A stretch of DNA of 64,000 bases. Origin: Sphagnum compactum (lineage: Eukaryota; Bryophyta; Sphagnopsida; Sphagnales). The stretch covers positions 2,976,001-3,040,000 of the forward strand of contig OZ234497.1 of the NCBI GenBank assembly GCA_965153455.1, given 5' to 3'. Each line of letters opens with the position of its first letter. Positions within the stretch are counted from its first letter, which is position 1. The translations under genes and the position numbers were made by a program. Below the pieces are notes generated by a model. That model had not been told where the DNA came from. It ran no database searches and worked only from the letters and a program-made list of their open reading frames with translations. Positions 24,356 to 34,300 of this stretch are shown piece after piece.

Positions 24356-24900
24356 CTGCAGAGGCTGACCGAGGAACAGCGGGTGAAGGCTGGCAACATA
24401 ACAACAAATGCGGATCTCACCATCGGTTAGGGCCAAACAATCGATTGTGCGGTGATCACGTTGTAGATCCGCAACACCACTTGTACTCGTACTTATATTC
24501 CACAGCTGCAAATCGACCGACGATCGACCACGGCTCCCTCGAAATCTGAAGCAACTCCGAACCTAGTCTCTGCTTCTTCTTCTTCTTCCTCACAGAATTA
24601 CGGAACTCAACAACAGGAAAAGCAGCAACAGCAGCTCTTTCTCTTGTACGCTTCGGGTGGCTCCCTGAATCAACAACACATGTCTGTTCTGGGGCATCAC
24701 TGGAAGAAGATGCTAGTGGCAACGAATAAGTATTGTGGAGAAAGAAGGATGAGGAGGAGAAAGGGAGGGTAATGGAGAGGAGGGCACGCAAGGAGAGGCG
24801 ATTCTCATGCATTGAATTCTCTGCGAAATCAGAGTCGATAATGGCCGAAGCGATTGAACTAAGTGGTGCAAATCCAGAAGCTCGTCCACGAGAGAAACTC
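24356..24900 (-). CDS. CTC1 first coding exon, probably frameshifted
   Basis: From the minus-strand ATG near 24810 (MHENRLSLRALLS) the frame runs through a Ser-rich stretch and a basic segment (RKKKKKQRLGSELLQISREP). It meets a stop just before the conserved DHRTIDCLALTDGEIRICCY, which lies one frame over. The duplicate at 988-1448 lacks one T at this point and keeps both parts in one frame except for a TAG, so the ancestral exon was probably continuous through VGRLQLWN. An alternative is a short intron ending at TTTGCAG. A CT microsatellite (24953-24982) lies just upstream. Confidence 0.55.
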
Positions 24901-24952
24901 GGATACCTAGTGCAATCGCTCCTGCATGATGCAAAATGCAAACTGTCGCCCT

Positions 24953-24982
24953 CTCGCTCTCTCTCTCTCTCTCTCTCTCTAG
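24953..24982 (+). repeat. (CT)n microsatellite
   Basis: An uninterrupted run of about ten TC dinucleotides, extended by CT-rich sequence, in the 5' leader or promoter of the CTC1 relative. Such pyrimidine tracts are common in plant 5' leaders; similar tracts occur near 13.14, 37.42, 62.43 and 62.71 kb. Confidence 0.85.
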
Positions 24983-25014
24983 TGGTGCAAATGTGGGCAG
25001 AGAAAACACAGTAG

Positions 25015-27309
25015 CGGTTTCTGCATTCCGCGCTCCCCCACCCTCTTAGTATCCAATCTTTGAAAACCTCAATGATTTTATGGTTTATAATAGTTGGCGG
25101 CAACTGATTTTTTTTGTTTTTTCGGGGCGAGATTTCGCAATCTTGTGGCCTCAAATTTTCAAATAACAAACATTCATTCGTAATATTTTGTCTCTAAAGA
25201 AGCCAGAATCAACAATTTTTTTGGGAATGAATTTTCAGAGAAAATAAGTTTTTGTTATATTTCAAGTTTATAGCAACGTTTTGTTTTTTTTTTTTTTTCT
25301 TTGGATTTTGTGATATAGTCACATTGGCAACCATCCACAAGAAGGATTAATTTCAGTGATGAGTAATCAGAACTGGTATATGGGGATTTTTTGGAATTCT
25401 TTGCATGGTCGCCCATGGACCATTCCAAAGACAATTTCAAAACTAACTATCTCATTTTCAAGCTTTTTTATAAAAAAATTTAATAACGACTTTATTTTTA
25501 TTTATTTTTAACAACTATCTCCCACCTTTCCTAATAACCATCTCCATTTTATATCTATTTCACTCACTCTTTCTCCTTATCCACCAACATAGACGTGATA
25601 AAAACAAATTAACATGCGTCTTTTCATGTTCATGAAATGTATATTAATTTAAACTAATTTTGACATTGAAATAAATAATAATGAATTATTGAAAGCCATA
25701 AGAGAAAAAACAAATAGTTGATTCTCATTGCTAGTGTGTAATAGTGCAATGCTCAAATTGTATAATCCATCATTGAAAAGTCTTTTCCAAGAATTTTAAC
25801 TTTGCTTTTGAAGGATGAAAATGTATTAATCATCAATAAAACAAAGCACCCAACAAAGGGAGAGAAAATGACACAAGATGGAAGGACTCATGTCCAAGCA
25901 AATGAAGAATCTTCCAATGTAGGCAGATCATGATGGAATGGGAACAAATCAAATATCTAAATTTCTCAAACACGATAAGTATATCAAATAATGAGAGAAG
26001 AAAAGAACCTTTAAAAAAAACATCTAGCCATGAAAACCTTCACCTATAGCAAACAACACATTTTAAAATAAAGATCACCCACGTTCATTGCAACGCCACT
26101 AACAATTTAGCTTTGTTTATAAAATGAACACAAAATCGAAATAAAGGGGACTTCCAATGTCCTTCCTTATTCACACCATGTTAACACATCAATGAAAAAA
26201 AATTGTCGACTTATACGTGCAAATATCCAAAGACCTTTATGGTTAAAAGGAAAAACATGTCCACTAAATATCGATCATAATAAAAACTATCTTTAATCTA
26301 AATCGCAATTATCACAATAACCCCAGGAGATATAGTTGTTTACAAAACCAAATATGTGCATGTGGGGTTAGCAATGATAACATCAAACAACATCCACCAT
26401 CCATTAAAACCACACGTCAACCCAATGATGTGAAAACAAAGGCAAATGACAAAAAATTATGGATGTACCCACATAAAAAGTGAAATTTTGTAGGGAAAAG
26501 ATTGACGATTTCTTTCAAGTTTGAATTTTGATGCATTTTTCAAATATGAATATTTCATGTTTCATCCATGTATTAATTTGTTCTATTATTTATTTTTTAT
26601 GTTTTTATAATATATTTACAATTCAATCATATCTTGGAATTCTAATGTGTTTTGTGAAAGTTAAAGCATTTTAGGTTTACATTTGGATGCAAAATTAAAA
26701 AATCAATATTTTTTTAACCCCAATAGCATTCAACAAATATAATCCTAATTATAATAAATTAATTGCAAAGTACCAATTTTAATGAAAATTTGTCCATGAA
26801 ATTTTATCCATGTAAAAGGGCAACCATTAAAAGCAATCTTCCCTATCAAAGCTTTCCAAATGTCTTGAAATCATAGACATCAATCATATGAATTTAAAAT
26901 GTTGTTCATTATTACATTATGTTACGATAATATTGATGATTATGAATTTTTGAGATTGTAAAATGTTTTCCCATTAAACATGTACCTAGGTTTAATATAT
27001 TTAATCATTTGACAACAATAACTTGGATTTTCAAAATTAATAAAAAAACATTATCACGCAAGGGTTCTTTTAAAACCTTTATAATTTATTTGTGTACATT
27101 AGAATATATAAGTGCAATTATGAATCAATTAAAAATTCAAGATTTTTATAACAGATTTTAGTTTTCAAACCAAAATCATTTTTATGTGATTTGTATAATA
27201 ATTCAAAATGAATGAAATCTTATGGACACAATATATAATTTTAGTTTTGCTTCAAGTCCTACACATTATAATATACATTTAGTCAACAACTTAAGCTTTT
27301 GACATGCAT
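25015..27309. repeat. HNL-B downstream flank, paralogous to 1462-4443
   Basis: Non-coding AT-rich DNA between the end of HNL-B and the CTC1 5' end. It aligns with the flank of HNL-A from 25183 onward but lacks the 867 bp found there, with the join between about 26493 and 26494. No gene is seen. Confidence 0.8.
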
Positions 27310-28389
27310 TCAATTCCCCAATAAATGTAGGTAATTTTCGCTAGTTTCAACACCTCGACAAATGAAGGTCTAGAATGCATTGAATCCACCAATATACATC
27401 GGTAATTTTTGCAAGTTCGAACACCCTAACAAACGAAAGTTTTGGAGTGCACTCAATTGGCCAATAGATGTAAGTAATTCTCGCAAGCTCGAACACTTTG
27501 ACAAATGAAGGTTTTGGAGTGCACTCAATTGGCCAATAGATGTAGGTAATTCTTGCAATCCCCAACAACTTGACAAATGAAAGTTTTGGAGTGCACTCAA
27601 TTGGCCAATGGATGTAGGTAATTCTTGCAAACCCCAACAACTTGACAAATGAAAGTTTTGGAGTGCAGTCAATTGGCCAATAGATGTAGGTAATTCTTCC
27701 AAACCCAAACAACTTGACAAATGAAGGTTTTGGAGTGCATTCAATTGGCCAATAGACGTAGGTAATTCTTGCAAGCTCGAACAATAGTTCAAATGAAGGT
27801 TTTGGAGCGCATTCAATTGGCCAATAGATGTAGGTAATTCTTGCAATTTCAAACAATTGTTCAAATGAAGATTTTGTAATGCACTCAATTTGCCAATAAA
27901 TGTGGGTAATTCTTGCAAGCTTGAACAATAGTTCAAATGAAGGTTTTGAAGTGCATTCAATTTACCAATAGATGTAGGTAATTCTTACATGTTTGAACAC
28001 TCTGACAAATCAAAGGTTTTGGAGTGCACTCAATTGGACAATAGATCTAGGTAATTCTTGCAAGCCCCAACAACTTGACAAATGAATGTTTTGGAGTGCA
28101 CTCAATTTGCCAATAGATGTAGGTAATTCTCGCAAGCCTTGACAACCTGACAAATGAAGGTTTTGGAGTGCACTCACTTAGCCAATAGACGTAGGTAATT
28201 CTTGCACGTTTAAACAATTGTTCAAATCAAGCTCTTGGAGTGCATTCAATTGGCCAATAGACGTAGGTAATTCTCGTAAGTTCGAACAATTGTTCAAATG
28301 AAGGTTTTGGAGTGCACTCAATTGACGCATAGATGTAGGTAATTCTTGCAAGCCTTGACAACCTGACAAATCGAAGTTTTGGAGTGCAC
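27310..28389 (-). pseudogene. Out-of-frame LRR tail of HNL-B
   Basis: About 15 further LRR units in other frames, with stops at about 28178 (CAA to TAA in the IGQ segment) and others near 27961 and 27347. It ends in diverged units at GACATGCATTCAATTCCCCA, which match the end of the HNL-A array at 4440. The ancestral LRR exon therefore ran to about 27310, and HNL-B is shorter than its ancestor. Confidence 0.75.
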
Positions 28390-31010
28390 TCAATTGACCA
28401 ATAGATGTAGGTAATTCTTGCAAGTCAAACAGTTCAAATCAAGCTTTTGAGGTGCACTCAATTGGCCAATAGATGTAAGTAATTCTTGCAACTTTAAACA
28501 ATTGTTCAAATGAAGGTTTTGGAGTGCACTCAATTGGCCAATAGATCTAGGTAATTTTTGCAAGCCTCGACAACCTGACAAATCAAGGTTTTGGAGTGCA
28601 CTCAATTGGCCAATAGATGTAGGTAATTCTTGCAAGTTCGAACAATAGTTCAAGTCAAGCTTTTGAAGTGCACTCAATTGGCCAATAGATGTAGGTAATT
28701 CTCGCAAGCTCGAACATTTTGACAAATGAAGGTTTTGGAGTGCATTCAATTGGCCAATAGATGTAGGTAATTCTCGCAACCTCACAAACCCTGACAAATG
28801 AAGGTTTTGGAGTGCACTCAATTGGCCAATAGATGTAGGTAATTCTCGCAAGCTTGAACACTTTGACAAATGAAGGTTTTGGAGTGCCCTCAATTGGCCA
28901 ATAGATGTAGGTAATTCTTCCAAGCCCCAACAATGTGACAAATGAAGGTTTTGGAGTGCACTCAATTGGCCAATAGATGTAGGTAATTCTTGCAAGCTCG
29001 AACACCACCATAAATGAAGGTTTTGGAGTGCACTCAATTGGCCAATAGATGTGGGTAATTCTCGCAAGCTCAAACACTCTGACAAATCAAAGTTTTGTAG
29101 TACACTTAATTGGCCAATAGATGTAGGTAATTCTCGCAAGCTCGAACACTTTGACAAATGAAGGTTTTGGAGTGCACTCAATTGGCCAATAGATGTAGGT
29201 AATTCTTGCAAGCTCAAACATTCAAACAATAGAAGGCTTTGGAGTGCACTCAATTGGCCAATATATGTAGGTAATTCTTGCAAGCCCCAATAATTTGACA
29301 AATGAAGGTTTTGGAGTGCACTCAATTGGCCAATAGATGTAGGTAATTCTTGCAAGCTCGAACACTTTGACAAATGAAGGTTTTGGAGTGCACTCAATTG
29401 GCCAATAGATGTAGGTAATTCTCGCAAGCTCGAACACCCCCACAAATCAAGGTTTTGGAGTGCACTCAATTGGCCAATAGATGTAGGTAATTCTTGCAAG
29501 CTCAAACAACTTGACAAATGAAGGTTTTGGAGTGCACTCAATTGGCCAATAGATGTAGGTAATTCTCGCAACGTCACACACCCTGACAAATGAAGGTTTT
29601 GGAGTGCACTCAATTCGCCAATAGTTGTAGGTAATTTTCGCAAGTTCAAACACTTTGACAAATGAAGGTTTTGGAGTGCACTCAATTGGCCAATAGATGT
29701 AGGTAATTTTTGCAAGCTTGAACAATTTTGCAAATCAAGGTTTTCAAGTGCACTCAATTGGCCAATAGATGTAGGTAATTCTCGCAAGCTCGAACATTTT
29801 GACAAATGAAGGTTTTGGAGTGCATTGAATTGGCCAATAGATGTAGGTAATTCTCTCAACCTCGAACATTCTAACAAATTTAGCTTTTGGAGTGCATTCA
29901 ATTGACCTATAGATGTAGGTAATTCTTGCAAGCTCGAACAATACTTCAAATTAAGCTTTTGGAATGCACTCAATTGACCAATAGATGTAGGTAATTCTTG
30001 CAAGTTCGAACAATACTTCAACTTAAGGTTTTGGAGTGCACTCAATTGGCCAATAGATGTAGGTAATTCTCGCAAGCTCGAACACTTTGACAAATGAAGG
30101 TTTTGGAGTGCACTCAATTGGCCAATAGATGTAGGTAATTCTCGCAAGCTCGAACACTGTGACAAATCAAGGTTTTGGAGTGCACTCAATTGGCCAATAG
30201 ATGTAGGTAATTCTCGCAAGCTCGAACACCCCCACAAATGAAGGTTTTGGAGTGCACTCAATTGGCCAATAGATGTAGGTAATTCTTGCAAGCTCGAACA
30301 CTCTGACAAATGAAGGTTTTGAAGTGCACTCAATTGGCCAATAGATATCGGTAATTCTTGCAAGCCCCGACAATTTAACAAATCAAAGCTTTGGAGTGCA
30401 CTCAATTGGCCAATAGATGTCGGTAATTCTTGCAAGCCCATACAATTTGACAAATCAAAGTTTTGGAGTGCACTCAATTGGCCAATAGATATAGGTAATT
30501 CTTGCAAGTTTTGACAACCTGACAAATCAAGGTTTTGGAGTGCACTCAATTGGCCGATAGATGTAGGTAAGTCTTGCAAGCCCCAACATTCTGACAAATC
30601 TAAGTTTTGGAGTGCCCTCAATTGGCCAATAGATGTAGGTAATTCTCGCAACCTCACACACCCTAACAAATGAAGGTTTTGGAGTGCACTCAATTCATCA
30701 ATAGATGTAGGTAATTCTTTTAACGAACAAAAGTTCAAATGAAGGTTTTGCAGTGCACTCAATTGGCCAATAGATGTAGGTAATTCTTTCAAGTTCGAAT
30801 AGTTCAAATGAAGGTTTTGAAGTGCACTCAATTGGCCAATAGATGTAGGCAATTTTTGTAAACTTGAACACTCCGATAGATTAAGCTCTTGAAGTGCATT
30901 CAATTGGCCAATAGATGTTGGTAATTCTTGCAAGCTTGAACACCCTGATAGATTAAGTTCTAAAAGTGCATTCAATTTGCCAATAGGTGTAGATAATTCT
31001 TTTATATCAA
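27310..31010 (-). repeat. 72-bp tandem LRR array of HNL-B, about 51 units in all
   Basis: The array continues past the coding stop to about 27310. Units before 28430 are in frame; those after it are not. Many units share identical runs of DNA, so units are being homogenised, while the CSSLR and LHLS segments vary. Confidence 0.9.
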
Positions 31011-31326
31011 TAGATATTGACATATTAAGGTCATGGCTTAAAATATCAAAAATAAATTGTAGACGATTACATTTCGTTAAATGGAGTACTTGTAAGCGAT
31101 AACAATTAAACAAATTATTTGGTAACTTCTCGATCATGCATTCATGGAGACACAACCATCGAAGGTTATTCATATCTTGACCTTGGATGAAATTTTCCAC
31201 CGTATTTGGTGAAGCTTTCGTTAAATCAAGTAACTTAAGGTTGTGAAACTCCTTTGAGCCATTTTGGAAAAATGAAGGCAAAACTTCACATTCCTTAAAA
31301 GAAATGCCTTCTAAATCTTTCACCAC
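28390..31326 (-). CDS. HNL-B LRR exon with about 36 near-identical repeats
   Basis: Starts at a TAG acceptor with VVKDLEGISFKECEVLPSFF, a linker of about 110 residues. It then holds 24-residue repeats of the type ELPTSIGQLSALQNLHLS plus KCSSLR from about 31010. The L..LP..IG.L..L..L.L..C pattern is the plant TNL-type LRR. Variation is concentrated at a few positions per unit, as expected for a recognition surface. The frame closes at 28390 after a net 4-bp loss near 28430, giving 978 codons. Confidence 0.92.
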   Translation of the reverse strand: MVKDLEGISFKECEVLPSFFQNGSKEFHNLKLLDLTKASPNTVENFIQGQDMNNLRWLCLHECMIEKLPNNLFNCYRLQVLHLTKCNRLQFIFDILSHDLNMSISIDIKELSTPIGKLNALLELNLSGCSSLQELPTSIGQLNALQELNLSECSSLQKLPTSIGQLSALQNLHLNYSNLKELPTSIGQLSALQNLHLNFCSLKELPTSIDELSALQNLHLLGCVRLRELPTSIGQLRALQNLDLSECWGLQDLPTSIGQLSALQNLDLSGCQNLQELPISIGQLSALQNFDLSNCMGLQELPTSIGQLSALQSFDLLNCRGLQELPISIGQLSALQNLHLSECSSLQELPTSIGQLSALQNLHLWGCSSLRELPTSIGQLSALQNLDLSQCSSLRELPTSIGQLSALQNLHLSKCSSLRELPTSIGQLSALQNLKLKYCSNLQELPTSIGQLSAFQKLNLKYCSSLQELPTSIGQLNALQKLNLLECSRLRELPTSIGQFNALQNLHLSKCSSLRELPTSIGQLSALENLDLQNCSSLQKLPTSIGQLSALQNLHLSKCLNLRKLPTTIGELSALQNLHLSGCVTLRELPTSIGQLSALQNLHLSSCLSLQELPTSIGQLSALQNLDLWGCSSLRELPTSIGQLSALQNLHLSKCSSLQELPTSIGQLSALQNLHLSNYWGLQELPTYIGQLSALQSLLLFECLSLQELPTSIGQLSALQNLHLSKCSSLRELPTSIGQLSVLQNFDLSECLSLRELPTSIGQLSALQNLHLWWCSSLQELPTSIGQLSALQNLHLSHCWGLEELPTSIGQLRALQNLHLSKCSSLRELPTSIGQLSALQNLHLSGFVRLRELPTSIGQLNALQNLHLSKCSSLRELPTSIGQLSALQKLDLNYCSNLQELPTSIGQLSALQNLDLSGCRGLQKLPRSIGQLSALQNLHLNNCLKLQELLTSIGQLSAPQKLDLNCLTCKNYLHLLVN

Positions 31327-34300
31327 CTATCACATCAAACAAATTACAAACAATTGTCAACATCAATAAAAAATAAATTCTCATTCAAATGTGATGTTTT
31401 AATGAAAACAATTACATTTCCTTAAATAAAACTAAAACATATGGTTTCATTTCAAATTTTGACAAAATATATATACCACAGGAATGAATTAACACGTGTT
31501 GCTCAAACCTGATTCTTTTGCAAAGATATATTTGGTTTCCATATAAATCGACTCATTGTAACTTCCGTTGCAATATTTCGACCCATGTCTCGTAATTGTT
31601 CATGCATGTACAAACTGTCATCTTCTGCCCATTTGATTAAAGATCTATCTTTCAAGTTTTGTAATATAAGCATAAAGCTCCTTGAATCATCTCCATTCCA
31701 ATACACTCGACAAAACGAACTTTTTTGGAAACCGACAAAAAAACAAGCAATATCCAAAAACATGTCTTGATGTGTCTTATTCAAGTGGTCATAAGAAATT
31801 CGCAAAGTTTTCCAAAGCATTTCATTGTCAGAGCCCCCTGTTATATTTCGTCCAGCTTTCAATTCGTGCAATGCACCTTTCCATATTTCCAAATTACGAA
31901 TATCACACAAATAACAACCCAATACTTCAAGGCTTAAAGGGAGGCCCCCACAAGCTTTTATAATATCCATAGAAATGATTTCCAACTCATTTGTCACACG
32001 ATTTCCATGTTTGAATGCATGCGCCATGAAAAGTTCCCTTGCTTTTTCTTCCTTCAATAATTCCATGTCTACTTTTGCGGACTCCCTTACATGTTTTTTC
32101 AATATTTGCCAATTTCGACAATTTACGAGTATTTTGCTCTTGCAATCTACATTAATGGCATGCTTGTCAATAAGAAGTTGCAAGTCTTCAAGGTTCTTTG
32201 TCGTAACAACATCATCCACAACCACTAAAACTTTTTTTGATATCATGCATTTTTTGATTTCATCAACATAGTCATCGACATCTTCATCCTTACGTAACTT
32301 TCTATCACATAAATCTTGTAGAAGTTTTTTTTGGACATCCTTGATGTCTTTCGATTTCACATCCTCCAAGAAGCTAGATTTCTCATATTGGTTGTGGAAC
32401 AAATGATACACTTTTTTACTCAAAGTGCTCTTCCCAATCCCGCCCATTCCAACCAATGCAACAATAGATTCCTTTTGTAACAAACTATTTACGGCATCTG
32501 CTTTATCTTCCAACGCCACCTCATAACGTGGCAAAGGTGGCATAGTTGGTTTTTTTTTTTCCTGTCAAAGTTCACCCAAAAAATAAATTTTATTTCAAAT
32601 AATGGTAATATCCTACAAATTGTGGCACGCAATTTAAGTGAAATGATGTAATGTTTGCAGTCAAAATAGATGAACATACATAATTGCAAAAACTAAAACC
32701 ATTGTTATTTACCTTCATAAAAATTTTCAAACATTCCAATAATTTGGAATAGCTTAAATGGTCCTTTGATGGTGGCTTGCAAATTGTCAAGTGATTAGCA
32801 TCTTCCACTTTGTAATAGTTATTGTTCGATAATCGAACAGCTGAAGCCGTTGGCACTAAAATTCCCTATACAAGTGCAAAAGTTATTTTAGTTGGAACTC
32901 CTTGATTTGATTGGATTGATCTTAATATGCAAATTGTCAAATGTAATGTAGTAACCAAATGATGATTGGAACAATAACTTAAATTTTACATTCAAACTAT
33001 ATAAATCAAATAAATTTGTAACATAATTTCATTTAACCTTGTTACAAATGAATTTAAAATAAAACTACAAAGGTGTTTCTTTCAATTGAAATTCTATTCA
33101 CAAAGAATTTGCAATTTTTTCTATGAATACATGTTGCAATGGATTCATGGACAAATAAGGGAAAACTTAAGACCAATTTCACAACTAACGCTACTAGTTT
33201 CAAAAGTTAAACCAACACAAGTTTTTGTAACATAAAAAATGTTCAACTATGGAACTTAGTTGGATAGTCAATATGTTTAGATGAAAACTTTACCCATTCA
33301 TTGTCAATAGGTAATCCTTCAACAAATGCATAGATGTTGATGTCTTCGCAAATAGATTTGTTAAAATCTATTGAAAGTTGCTCCATTGTTCGGTCAAAGG
33401 ATTCCATATTTTTCAAAAGACCTGATGGGGTTGTATCCTTGGCGATTTGTTGACATTGCCACTTGAAATACTTTGATAGATCTTGGGTACCACCGGCATG
33501 TGGTACACTATAAAACACCACACCTTTAAGATTTTTCAAAATTTTCTCACAACAATTTTGTGCTTTAACATCCAAATTATTTGTTTGCTTTTGATACACA
33601 CGTTTGTGCATTTCAACCACCAAGCTTTTGAGGACAAGACCTCCGAAACTATAAGCAACCATTGCCACTGGTCTGTCCCAAAGAGTTTCATACCTACAAA
33701 ATATTTCAAAATACATCAAAAATGCATCTGCAACATTTTTAATGGTAATGTACATGTACAAATAGTCACAACATCATATATTGTATATGGTGCAATTTTT
33801 CAATTAACACAACAACCTAAGCCATAAGTCCATAACATACATGTTTGTATTTTTTTTTTCATTTTTCATTTTCTTTTGAAAATTTACCTATAAATTGTTC
33901 CAATCACATGTGGGTAAATAGGTTATTATGCACAAGCATGTAGGAATTCCATTCAAAATGATAATGTATAGATAAGGTTTTATGTGTTACATTGACAATC
34001 TAACTCAAATAATAGAATGTAGGAAATTGGAAGTAAGATACATTTGTTTTGAAATTACATATAGGTACAAAGTGGATTCAAATTCAATGAATTATATAGG
34101 TAATTGAATTTAGTTCAAGTGCCGAATATGAAACTTAAAAAAGTTCTTGTCACAAATTGTCATTACAACCAAAGTGGATTCCCATGACTTGATAATGTGA
34201 ACATAAACTTTGTCAATAATTCATCTCAACATGAAAATTAACACCAAAACACCATTTCATGTTCTCTTCAATGGATTTGAAAGTTCCAAAGTGTTCAAGA

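Larger units (their letters stand above)
19306..24900 (-). pseudogene. CTC1: CTC1-like CST telomere complex subunit, broken gene
   Basis: CTC1 is the large OB-fold subunit of the CST complex (CTC1-STN1-TEN1), which protects telomeres and helps fill in the C strand. Minus-strand exons: 1 (24356-about 24900), 2 (24204-24327), 3 (23366-about 23977 or 24014), 4 (23024-23163), 5 (22802-22920), 6 (22405-22530), 7 (22233-22311), 8 (21901-21945), 9 (21330-21471), 10 (21112-21285), 11 (20968-21072), 12 (from 20912), then blocks at about 20400-19903 and 19581-19306. Phases agree across the junctions of exons 3-9. Family-like stretches are GSVASWRPVLSEVIGQ, PGQLVELNKRAWLLLTHYN, KGLLLGACFRS and GKLHLVDATGALDVMIPDL. 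Apparent lesions: a one-base insertion in exon 1, a frame change near 23765, one at the G6 run at 23463-23468, and perhaps one in exon 10. The 3' end stops at 19306 against the inverted HNL fragment. Family identity is firm; loss of function is inferred. Confidence 0.8.

Noticed and set aside
4440-31010. Many overlapping minus-strand ORFs reading like ITYIYWPIECTPKPSF inside the LRR arrays
   Set aside because: The 72-bp unit is a multiple of three, so alternative frames remain open automatically. They carry no domain and follow the repeat period.
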